Positions 45,710-53,866 of a DNA stretch of 64,000 bases are shown here, piece after piece. Numbering within the stretch: the stretch's first letter is position 1; each line of letters starts with the position of its first letter. The notes beneath the pieces are model-generated. The model did no database searches and was not told the DNA's origin. It saw only the letters and a list, made by a program, of their open reading frames with translations. The DNA is taken from assembly GCF_900163965.1 (NCBI RefSeq), contig NZ_FULE01000034.1:54553-118552 (forward strand), in the 5' to 3' direction. This DNA comes from Vibrio ruber DSM 16370. GTDB taxonomy: Bacteria; Pseudomonadota; Gammaproteobacteria; Enterobacterales; Vibrionaceae. The translations under genes and the position numbers were made by a program.

Positions 45710-47655
45710 AACGGTTTCTCCTGAACAATCAGTTGCTCCGGAGCCAGAAGCTTACTATTTCTCTTGTTGTTGTCTTTTTCTTCTTGTGCTTTTTTATCTA
45801 ACAAGCTGAACGAAAGATCGATTTGCCGGATGTAATAGGCATAGAGCTTTTTCAGCCCCAGTACAATCTCTTTGGCTGTTTCTTGTTCAGCACCTTCGTT
45901 AGTGATTTTTGCATAGAGTGATTTATACTTTTTCACTTTGGACAGGTCTTTTTTGGCATCAAGAATCTGGATGTTTTTGCTGATATTGTTGAGGAATTCG
46001 TTGGTATCTCCTGCATCCTCAAGGCGTTTCAGTTTGATCGCATACTCATTTTTTACCCGGCCAAGCGCAAAACGGCGGGCATCATCAATACTGCTGAAAG
46101 CGCCTTTTTCTATCTCAGACTCAAGCTCGTCGGCAATTTTGGCTCGACGTAGTTGGTGTTTGTATCGGTCTTCAATTGAGAGCAGACCACGTAACTGTTG
46201 ATATTTGAGTTCGTCTTTATCCTGATATGTCGCACAATGTTCTTTTAATTTATCGAGGATCTTGTGGTTGAGGATCGGGCTGTAAGCGCGTTTTGGACCC
46301 AGATAATATTTTCCGGTGACTTCGCGGTAAATCAGTGGTACTGAATCTTCAGCTTCCTTTTTCTCCTCGACCCAGATGCGACGAATTTCTTCCAGTTCCT
46401 CTAAGGGAAGAAGTTCGAGTCTTTTGACTTCATCGGGGCCGGTTTCCTGAACATACATCTGTGCTTCAAGAACTTTGCGCAGCATCTTTTCGCGGAAACT
46501 CTGTTTGTACGGACCACGAACCACATCTGCCGGCAGGTTTTCGTATTTATGTTCAGTCGTATCTTCATACTGAGCTAACAGTTCGAATGGATCTTTGCTC
46601 TCTTCCAGCTCTTTGGCGTCGCTGAAATCTTTCATACTGATATGGACGGTCAGGGAGCCATTCATCCGTCTGAAATCACGATTGCTTTTGTCCCGTGCAA
46701 CTTTATTCGCTTTTACCTGCGGATTGGCATCATTGATATCAATCTCGTTACGTAGTGCAAGCAGGGGAAGCATCCATTCTTTTTCATCATCGTTCGCAAT
46801 CATGGCCGCCATCGATTTATCTTCACCGACCATGGTACAGACGTAACAACCGAACCGGCTGTCGCCACAGCTTGGAGTCGATTTATCAACCACTAATGGG
46901 CATTCTCCGCCTTCTGTAGCACCTTGATACATGCCCAATAGATCGGTGTTTTTATATCCCCAAGGGTTTTTTTCTTGGGTGAGGTATGCCCATACATCAT
47001 CGTTGGTCCAATCTTCAATCGGGGTATACACCCAGACCCGATCCAGTTGGGTATTGACGTTTAAGCCGTCTTCTTTACGTGTATTATCAAGTTGTTCAAT
47101 GTTTTCCATGCTGGCAGCACGTACCGTACTTTCGTGTTTGCGGGTGCCTAACACGAGAATGGCTTCGCCATTATTTTTGACCACATCCTGAATAAATGTA
47201 TTGGAAGGGCTGATTTTTAAGCGATCAGTACACCAGCGGAACTTGTAGCGAGGTGCCGGATAGCCGCGTCCGATCAGGTTGACCCAGAAGCGATCTTTGA
47301 CTTCCGGAGTTAAACGGTGTGGCACGATCGGCAGATCTTGTTCAGCGACTGCTTTTTTCATTTGGTTGAGAGAGCGTTCCACCCACAGAGCAACAATAGG
47401 GTTTTCGACCAGAGTATCAGTGCTGATAACGTGCACGGTTTTATGTGCTTTCCCTTCTTTTTTGAGTTCTGTTACGGCAGCCCAGACTAGCTGGACTATC
47501 GCCGTTGAATCTTTGCCACCACTATAACCAATGACCCAAGGAATCTGATCTTTGAGATAGATTTCCTTGGTTTTGTCTATCAGGTTACGGATAGCTGGCT
47601 TGAACCCGGCAGGTTCAAATGCAGAGTATTTTGCTTCTGCGATATTTACTGTCAT
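45706..47655 (-). CDS. dndC: DNA phosphorothioation sulfurtransferase DndC, with C-terminal extension
   Basis: A 649-residue PAPS-reductase-like enzyme that activates the DNA backbone and carries sulfur. PP-loop: WVIGYSGGKDST (40-51). FeS-type cysteines are at C142, C252, C263, C270 and C273 (ECPLVVDKSTPSCGDS, FGCYVC). The C-terminal ~120 residues, charged and helical (QLRRAKIADELESEIEKGAF, KEIVLGLKKLYAYYIRQIDL), go beyond the ~500-550 residues I recall for typical DndC. That extra part is unassigned. Confidence 0.95.
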   Translation of the reverse strand: MTVNIAEAKYSAFEPAGFKPAIRNLIDKTKEIYLKDQIPWVIGYSGGKDSTAIVQLVWAAVTELKKEGKAHKTVHVISTDTLVENPIVALWVERSLNQMKKAVAEQDLPIVPHRLTPEVKDRFWVNLIGRGYPAPRYKFRWCTDRLKISPSNTFIQDVVKNNGEAILVLGTRKHESTVRAASMENIEQLDNTRKEDGLNVNTQLDRVWVYTPIEDWTNDDVWAYLTQEKNPWGYKNTDLLGMYQGATEGGECPLVVDKSTPSCGDSRFGCYVCTMVGEDKSMAAMIANDDEKEWMLPLLALRNEIDINDANPQVKANKVARDKSNRDFRRMNGSLTVHISMKDFSDAKELEESKDPFELLAQYEDTTEHKYENLPADVVRGPYKQSFREKMLRKVLEAQMYVQETGPDEVKRLELLPLEELEEIRRIWVEEKKEAEDSVPLIYREVTGKYYLGPKRAYSPILNHKILDKLKEHCATYQDKDELKYQQLRGLLSIEDRYKHQLRRAKIADELESEIEKGAFSSIDDARRFALGRVKNEYAIKLKRLEDAGDTNEFLNNISKNIQILDAKKDLSKVKKYKSLYAKITNEGAEQETAKEIVLGLKKLYAYYIRQIDLSFSLLDKKAQEEKDNNKRNSKLLAPEQLIVQEKPL

Positions 47656-47692
47656 TATTGCCTCTGGTTAAGTGATATCACTTAATCTGGTA

Positions 47693-48772
47693 TCAATCGT
47701 TTAATTTATCTTCTTCAGCCAGTTCCTTGTTATTTAAAGGAATGTTCAAATGTTTCTTGATTCTGTTGGCTGTTAATTTGACGGCTATCGATGAATTTCT
47801 CATTGCGCCATTGACGATACAACGGCCTTCCCAGTCTATTTTATTGGTTCTGGACCAATCGATGTCTTTCAACTTTTTAAGTCTGAGTTTCCACTCGCTG
47901 TCATTGGCTAGTAACCATTTCCCAACAGCTCCCAATGCTTGGAAAGTGACTGAGTATGCCAGTACATTTTCTTCTCTCACCTCACCACCGGATACTTGTT
48001 CGTTATAGACCAGTTTTAAGGAAGGGATCGCCATAACGACCGATTCCCAATACTCTTTAGCAATTGGAATTTGGTCTGTGTAGGTGTTTTGATCGATTTT
48101 ATCAAATAGCTCGCACGTTGCTTTGTTGAGTGCACTATGACTGACCAGCTTTTTCGATCTCTGTCCTAAATTTGTTTTTTCCATATGGATCAGCTTTGAC
48201 AATATTTTACTTTCATAAATGACTGTTTTTGAAAGTAAAGCTGCGGGTTTGTCATCATAGGTAATACTTAATGAACTATCGGTTTTGACCGGATATAAAT
48301 TCAGATCTTTAAAGATTTTTTGTCTTTCCGCCAAAGATTTATCAGCGAAGAATACAACGGTGATTGTCTCATTACTTAAGGTTGGATCTTGTTTGAGTGC
48401 TTCAAGAATTGCGGCATTCCGATGCTGACCGTCAGTAATGAAGACCTCGGCATCTTCATCAATGGTTAAGGTACCGATCTTTTGTTGATGTCCCATATCA
48501 CCAATAGGGGTGAATTCACTATCACCTTCGATACAGGCTGTGAGTGCAGAGAATACATAAGCATCACGTTCATTCAGAATGTAGTTTGTGATCTCAGGAA
48601 TACGTTCCGGGTTCAGGATCCTCTGCGCCCGCTCAGATACGGGGAGTTCCCCTTCATCAAAAGTAAAAATTTTTCTCAATCTTTTGAGTGGGCACATCAC
48701 GGTGTAGAATTCTGCGCCAGCTTGAACTCCCCGAATTGCAGGGAATGAGTTACCTGAAATTATTCTTGTCAT
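47693..48772 (-). CDS. dndB: DNA sulfur modification regulator DndB
   Basis: A ~359-residue DGQHR protein: TRIISGNSFPAIRGVQAGAE, RILNPERIPEITNYILNERD, and FITDGQHRNAAILEAL (DGQHR at 114-118). DndB is reported to repress dnd transcription and influence modification frequency. ATG 48772 matches the family start; a TTG at 48787 is less likely. It is the first gene of the dndBCDE operon and faces dndA across a region with two matching dyads. Confidence 0.93.
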   Translation of the reverse strand: MTRIISGNSFPAIRGVQAGAEFYTVMCPLKRLRKIFTFDEGELPVSERAQRILNPERIPEITNYILNERDAYVFSALTACIEGDSEFTPIGDMGHQQKIGTLTIDEDAEVFITDGQHRNAAILEALKQDPTLSNETITVVFFADKSLAERQKIFKDLNLYPVKTDSSLSITYDDKPAALLSKTVIYESKILSKLIHMEKTNLGQRSKKLVSHSALNKATCELFDKIDQNTYTDQIPIAKEYWESVVMAIPSLKLVYNEQVSGGEVREENVLAYSVTFQALGAVGKWLLANDSEWKLRLKKLKDIDWSRTNKIDWEGRCIVNGAMRNSSIAVKLTANRIKKHLNIPLNNKELAEEDKLND

Positions 48773-48791
48773 TTCTATCAATACCAACGTG

Positions 48792-48830
48792 TTGTTTGTA
48801 CGAACAATCCGTTATTGTTCTTACGAACAT
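48792..48830. promoter_or_regulatory. Paired dyads between dndB and dndA, candidate dnd operator
   Basis: TTGTTTGTACGAACAA (48792-48807) and TTGTTCTTACGAACAT (48815-48830) share TTGTTyKTACGAACA, each with dyad symmetry around TTGTT/AACAA, and start 23 bp apart, about two turns. They sit 20 bp upstream of the dndB start. Position and symmetry suit binding by DndB or another regulator of both divergent operons. Confidence 0.6.
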
Positions 48831-48896
48831 GAGGCGTTAATATACTTGAATTCTTGTAGTGTGTCTTGCCATTTTTCCCGTCCGAAGGATCATCAA

Positions 48897-50021
48897 ATGA
48901 CCGTTTATCTTGATACCAATGCAACAACACCTGTCGCAAATTCCGTGGCCGATTTAGTACAAAAGTATTTAGTTGAGGAGTTTGGTAACTCTGGTAGCCG
49001 GACTCATGAATTTGGTGCCAGAGCAAAGCAGGCAGTTGAACTAGCAAGAAAACAGGTTGCGGCGGTTGTAGATTTGGATAGCTCAGCGGTCACTTTTACC
49101 AGCGGTGCCACCGAGAGTAATAATATCGCGATTTTAGGGTTACAAAGCTATGCCGAAGGCCTGCAGAAAAAACATATCATTACCACATCTATCGAACACA
49201 AAGCAGTCCTTGAGCCTTGTCAGGAACTGGAGGCCAGAGGATTTGATGTCACCTATTTGCCATGTGATGAAAGTGGCGTGGTGAGTGTTGACTCATTAAA
49301 GAATGCTTTGCGTGAAGATACGGTGCTTGTCTCCATAATGCACATCAATAATGAAACTGGTTCAATACAGGATATTCAAGGTTACTGTGATGTTTTGCAG
49401 CATCATGATGCATTCTTCCATGTCGATGCCGCGCAAAGTTTCGGCAAATATAGTGATGCGCTGAAGAACGAGAGAATCGATATGATGAGCGTCAGTGGCC
49501 ATAAAGTTTATGGGCCAAAAGGTGTTGGGGCATTACTGTGTCGGCGACGCGGTTTTAAGAAAATTCCGTTAAAACCGTTAGTGTTTGGTGGTGGTCAGGA
49601 AAAAGGGTTAAGACCGGGCACATTACCTGTCGCGCTGATTGCTGGATTAGGTGAAGCGTGCCGTTTAGCTGCTGAAAACTATGACCAATGGGCGCAACAC
49701 TGTTTGGATATCAAGCAGGATTTAGTTGCAGGTCTAGAAGATGTTGGAGCTCAAATCAACGGGACTCATTCCGCACCACATGTCTTAAATTTCTCTATCC
49801 CCGGCCTGAATTCTGAAGCGGCAATGGTTGCTTTGAAAGGGATTGTGGCGGTGTCGAATGGTTCTGCCTGTACTTCTTCCAGCTACACACCCAGCCATGT
49901 ATTGAAAGGGATGGGATTGTCAGATGAGCGAATAGAAGGAGCTATTAGAATGTCTTGGTCTCATATGACAAAAGAGATACCATTGGCGGAAGTCATTGGA
50001 AGGATTAAGCAATATCTGTGA
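48897..50021 (+). CDS. dndA: Cysteine desulfurase, DndA/IscS type
   Basis: A 374-residue PLP enzyme taking sulfur from cysteine and supplying DndC. Start MTVYLDTNATTPVANSV, TFTSGATESNNIAILGL, PLP Asp in FFHVDAAQSFG, Schiff-base K203 in VSGHKVYGPKGVG, and persulfide C325 in SNGSACTSSSYTPS. ATG 48897 has GAAGGA upstream. It is divergent from dndB and followed directly by an endonuclease gene. Group placement is by context; a housekeeping IscS would look similar. Confidence 0.93.
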   Translation: MTVYLDTNATTPVANSVADLVQKYLVEEFGNSGSRTHEFGARAKQAVELARKQVAAVVDLDSSAVTFTSGATESNNIAILGLQSYAEGLQKKHIITTSIEHKAVLEPCQELEARGFDVTYLPCDESGVVSVDSLKNALREDTVLVSIMHINNETGSIQDIQGYCDVLQHHDAFFHVDAAQSFGKYSDALKNERIDMMSVSGHKVYGPKGVGALLCRRRGFKKIPLKPLVFGGGQEKGLRPGTLPVALIAGLGEACRLAAENYDQWAQHCLDIKQDLVAGLEDVGAQINGTHSAPHVLNFSIPGLNSEAAMVALKGIVAVSNGSACTSSSYTPSHVLKGMGLSDERIEGAIRMSWSHMTKEIPLAEVIGRIKQYL

Positions 50022-50026
50022 GACAT

Positions 50027-50833
50027 ATGAAGATTTTTGAAGCTGCGATTCAGGCAATACATGTTCTGGGTAAACCCTCAAAACTTGATGAGATTTACAA
50101 TACAATTGTTGAATATAATTTTTATCGTTTTGGTTCGAAGACACCTTTAGCTGCTTTGAGAGTCACTTTAGATCGACATTGTCAGAATAAAAATATCTCA
50201 CAGATGCACAAAGAGCGTTATTTTTACAAACATTCAGATGGTGAATACGAGTTATTAGAGCAATATCGAACAGCATTTCCCTCTTCTCATGTTGTTCGTG
50301 AACCAATGAACAGTGAGCTACAAGCTGAGCAGTATATTCAACAAATTTCTACTTTGGCTGATAAGCAAAAAGAAAAGGCTAAGGCTGAAATTTTGGAATA
50401 TTTGAGAACCATTTCACCTCAACAATTCGAAGAGTTCAGTTGTCACTTTTTGTCTAGATACGGATTTAAAAATATGTTGGTTACTTCTATCAGTAGAGAT
50501 GGTGGAATTGATGTGAAAGGTGCCCTTAAGATTGGTATTGCGGAGATGAGAGTTGCGGCTCAATGTAAAAGATATGCTGAACACAATAAAGTTGGGCGCC
50601 CCGATATCTCTCAGTTCAGAGGGGATATATCCGGAGAGTTTGAGCAGGGGATTTTTATTACGACAAGCCGCTTTACGAAAGAAGCGATGGATATATCGTA
50701 TAAAACCGGGTGTGTTCCTATTGTTCTCATCGATGGTGAACAGCTGGCTGAGATTATGATTGATAAAGAAATTGGTATTCAAAAGCAAACGATAGCTGTT
50801 TATGATTTTGATGCGGATTTGATATTTGAATAA
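50027..50833 (+). CDS. HARE-HTH/Mrr-type restriction endonuclease
   Basis: A ~268-residue protein. N-terminal winged-helix HARE-HTH domain (about 1-80; AIQAIHVLGKPSKLDEIYNT, LAALRVTLDRHC) precedes a Mrr catalytic domain (about 125-245) with YGFKN, ISRDGGIDVKG (catalytic D162), and VAAQCKRY (Q179-C-K181). Such enzymes usually cut modified DNA. The start is 5 bp after the dndA stop (a GTG at 50018 overlaps it), so sulfur donor and nuclease are co-expressed. It may be the restriction arm of this island. Confidence 0.9.
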   Translation: MKIFEAAIQAIHVLGKPSKLDEIYNTIVEYNFYRFGSKTPLAALRVTLDRHCQNKNISQMHKERYFYKHSDGEYELLEQYRTAFPSSHVVREPMNSELQAEQYIQQISTLADKQKEKAKAEILEYLRTISPQQFEEFSCHFLSRYGFKNMLVTSISRDGGIDVKGALKIGIAEMRVAAQCKRYAEHNKVGRPDISQFRGDISGEFEQGIFITTSRFTKEAMDISYKTGCVPIVLIDGEQLAEIMIDKEIGIQKQTIAVYDFDADLIFE

Positions 50834-50866
50834 CAGTTTGAATATTAATAATTTTATTGCAATAGT

Positions 50867-52849
50867 TCATTTTTGGCTGAGTACATCATATTCTGTTCGA
50901 TTCATGATGTTCTCGCTGTCAGAATCACATTCCATCCTTTTTGCCAAGCGCTGATCAAAACTCAACTGTTTCTTATAATCCGGGTGTTCAATCGGGATGT
51001 ATAAATGCCGGTTGAGTAGTGGCGGGCGTTTGTCTGCATCGACATAATCAAAGAAATCAATTTCCTGATCGGCCATTTTGATTTTGATGCGCTCAACGAG
51101 GAATGGGACGGATTGTTCGAAATTATCGTAAGCGGTGAGAGTTAACTTCCCTGAAGTGATGTGGATTTTGATTAAGTCGATGGATTCATCTAATTCCCCG
51201 TACATTTGCAATCCGGCTCCGACGTAGACGCGCAGCAAGAGTGGCAGCTCATCAATATAGTTTTTGTGGAAAATCAGCGAGTGTTCTTGATTGAGCACGC
51301 TGGCTGGGAGTCGTTGATGGGCTTTTTCACATTGGGTAAGAATTAAGTCCGTATCGGCAATGGCAAACAGCAGTTCGGTTGCTAAGTTGAGCGCGGTTTT
51401 GTAATCACCAAACAGCGCTTTAATATCGCGTTTTAAAGACTCCGGCTGTTGAGTATAGGGTTTGCGCTTTTCAAACAGTCCCATCGAGAAATACAGAAGC
51501 AAGTCTTCTTTACGGTTCTGCTCTGCCTGTTCAAATTCACGGGTATCAAATAACTCCCGCAGCAAAGTAAATATCTTCTTATGCGAGCCGATCAGTTGCC
51601 GGACTTGATCTGATGGTTCAAATTCATCGTGAGCCGGAATGCGCCCGAGTTCCAGACAGGTATTCCAGAATTGGTCAAACAATGCCTGATGCTGTGTGAT
51701 GACGAGTTTGGCTTTATCCTTAGCTTCAATCGGTGATGGCGACGTGAGTTGTCTCCATACATGATGACGGGTGTATTTTTTCTGCAAGTATTGCTGTTCT
51801 TCAAGCTTATCTTTGAAGATATAAAAAATCCCCGGTGCAACTGCAATCACATCCTCTTGCAGGCTTCTTTCGAGATAAGCCTTGATTTCTGATTGGGCGT
51901 AGTATTTCTGAAAGGTATTGCGTGAGGTAATGACGCCGTCTTTGTAGGGGGGGAACTGTGCGATATAGCTTTCGTTGGCCAGCATAACTGAGACAACCAG
52001 AAACTTATCGGTTAACTCCCATGCGCCGAGCAGGGCATCGAGCCGTTCGTCTTTGTCCTCAATGACGTTCAGGACGAAACCCAAATTGACGATATCAGAA
52101 GGAACTTTGTCTGTGTCCGGGCAGTAAATCGGATCCCAGCCTAATGCATCGATCCCGTGCGCTTCCAGTTCGCGCAGGTCATCTGATTTTCCGCAGCCGT
52201 AATCAAAGATCGAATAACCGCCTTCGAGAAAGCCGTGTTTGGCCAATGATTTCATCGGGGCGGAGAGTTCATGGCGGACCAATGCCGTTTTATAGCGATC
52301 AATATTGTCTTCCGTCGCTTCAAGGGGAAGCGCCGAGCGACGAAACAAGCGACCATCGACCAGTTCATAACCATGCTTGTGGATCAGATTTTCCCAGGTT
52401 CTTTTAAAACCGATGATGCGGGTATTTTCATACAGTCCGGCGTTTTCTCCTTCCTGTGTGATTGCAATAAAGTGTTCGTAGTGGGGATTATCCTCAAGCA
52501 CCATGGTTTCTTTGCGGTGCAGAATCGGTGGATTTTCTGAGTCATGGTAGGTAATGATTTTATGGGTCAACTTGGACAGGTCAACGTTCAGACTCTGTTT
52601 TAATGCCGGGTAGGAATCCGTATAAAATTCAGGGTAGCTCAAGAGTGAGAGACGGAATTCTTTTTTGAACAGTTTGACTAAGTTCCATTGTTCTTGCGGT
52701 AAATTGACGGCCTGACCGACGGCCGGAATAAACTTTTGCAGCACTTCAGGGAGAGCTGAAAACGCATCTTTATGTAAGTAGATTGCTTCCGGGAGATGTT
52801 TACCTGCGGTGATTTGAGCGACTAAATGGGAAAACTGTTCCTTGTCCAT
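50867..52849 (-). CDS. DNA phosphorothioation-associated putative methyltransferase
   Basis: A 660-residue protein of a family seen next to dnd genes. A Rossmann SAM-binding motif lies at YSIFDYGCGKSDDLRELEAH (about 212-231), with DIVNLGFVLNVIEDKDERLD and a DPIYCPD loop after it. The first 200 residues and the C-terminal 300 are helical and unassigned. It starts at ATG 52849 with GGAG upstream and is convergent with the Mrr gene. Its substrate, DNA or protein, has not been established as far as I know. Confidence 0.88.
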   Translation of the reverse strand: MDKEQFSHLVAQITAGKHLPEAIYLHKDAFSALPEVLQKFIPAVGQAVNLPQEQWNLVKLFKKEFRLSLLSYPEFYTDSYPALKQSLNVDLSKLTHKIITYHDSENPPILHRKETMVLEDNPHYEHFIAITQEGENAGLYENTRIIGFKRTWENLIHKHGYELVDGRLFRRSALPLEATEDNIDRYKTALVRHELSAPMKSLAKHGFLEGGYSIFDYGCGKSDDLRELEAHGIDALGWDPIYCPDTDKVPSDIVNLGFVLNVIEDKDERLDALLGAWELTDKFLVVSVMLANESYIAQFPPYKDGVITSRNTFQKYYAQSEIKAYLERSLQEDVIAVAPGIFYIFKDKLEEQQYLQKKYTRHHVWRQLTSPSPIEAKDKAKLVITQHQALFDQFWNTCLELGRIPAHDEFEPSDQVRQLIGSHKKIFTLLRELFDTREFEQAEQNRKEDLLLYFSMGLFEKRKPYTQQPESLKRDIKALFGDYKTALNLATELLFAIADTDLILTQCEKAHQRLPASVLNQEHSLIFHKNYIDELPLLLRVYVGAGLQMYGELDESIDLIKIHITSGKLTLTAYDNFEQSVPFLVERIKIKMADQEIDFFDYVDADKRPPLLNRHLYIPIEHPDYKKQLSFDQRLAKRMECDSDSENIMNRTEYDVLSQK

Positions 52850-53042
52850 TGCAAAACTCCATCGTTATCCATGATGTTGCATTGTATCGGCTTTGGGAGG
52901 TGTTTTCTTCCTCTTATCTCCAATCCCCGACAACCCTCGGCATCCACGAAGACATGCACTGTACTCTGCATCGGGAGCACCGGAAATATCTCGATTATCA
53001 TCGGGGTGAGTTGTTTAAAGGGTTCTGAGTGTCAATTGGCAT

Positions 53043-53070
53043 AAAAAAGACCTGCTCATTCCTGAGCAGG
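53043..53070 (-). terminator. Rho-independent terminator of the DJ-1/PfpI gene
   Basis: An 8-bp perfect stem CCTGCTCA / TGAGCAGG with a 4-nt loop, followed on the minus strand by TCTTTTTTAT. The remaining stretch 52850-53042 shows nothing recognisable. Confidence 0.9.
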
Positions 53071-53132
53071 CCGAAACAGTATCGTTTGATAGACAGTGGA
53101 TTTTGTTTGAGCGTCATCCGCTCAATTGCGGC

Positions 53133-53810
53133 TTATGCGAGTTTTTTTAACAGCGCTTGCGCAACCGCTTCTGAGCTGGCTGGGTTCTGGCCGGTGATCA
53201 GCAGACCATCTTCAACCACATAAGGTGCCCAGTCATCGCCTTTCTCATACAGGCCGCCCAGTGCTTTGAATTCATCTTCAATCAAAAACGGCACCACGTC
53301 AGTCAGTTGTACGCCAGCTTCTTCATTGTTAGTAAAGCCAGTGACTTTGCGACCTTGAATCAGCGGTGTCCCGTCGGCTGCTTTGACATGACGCAGAACG
53401 CCCGGTGCATGACAGACAAAGCTGATCGGTTTGTTGGCACGCTCGAAGCTTTCAATCAGTTTGATTGAATCTTGTGAGTTGGTCAGATCCCACAGCGGGC
53501 CGTGTCCGCCCGGGTAAAAGACCGCATCAAAATCTTGTTGTTTGACGCTTGCCAGCTTAACGGTATTGGCAAGAGCCGCCTGTGCTGCCGGGTCTGCTTT
53601 AAAACGGTGCGTCAGCTCTGTTTGAAAATCAGGGAGATCACTCTTCGGATCGAGTGGCGGCTGTCCGCCCTCTGGTGAAGCGAGAACCACTTCGGCACCG
53701 GCATCGAGGAAGCTGTAGTACGGGGCTGCGAATTCTTCGAGCCAGAAGCCCGTTTTTTCACCGGTGTTGCCGAGTTCACTGTGTGAGGTCAGAACCATTA
53801 AAATCTTCAT
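53133..53810 (-). CDS. DJ-1/PfpI-family class I glutamine amidotransferase-like protein
   Basis: A ~225-residue flavodoxin-like protein: MKILMVLTSHSELGNTGEKT, GFWLEEFAAPYYSF, AVFYPGGHGPLWDL and the nucleophile elbow SFVCHAPGVLRHV. Hsp31-like glyoxalases and chaperones share this layout. ATG 53810 follows AAGGAAG. It is 56 bp after the aldehyde dehydrogenase gene on the same strand, consistent with a carbonyl-detoxification operon. Confidence 0.92.
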   Translation of the reverse strand: MKILMVLTSHSELGNTGEKTGFWLEEFAAPYYSFLDAGAEVVLASPEGGQPPLDPKSDLPDFQTELTHRFKADPAAQAALANTVKLASVKQQDFDAVFYPGGHGPLWDLTNSQDSIKLIESFERANKPISFVCHAPGVLRHVKAADGTPLIQGRKVTGFTNNEEAGVQLTDVVPFLIEDEFKALGGLYEKGDDWAPYVVEDGLLITGQNPASSEAVAQALLKKLA

Positions 53811-53866
53811 TATTTTCTTCCTTTTCAAGTCTTTGTTGTTGATATGTGGTGAGTCATTGCTCGGGT

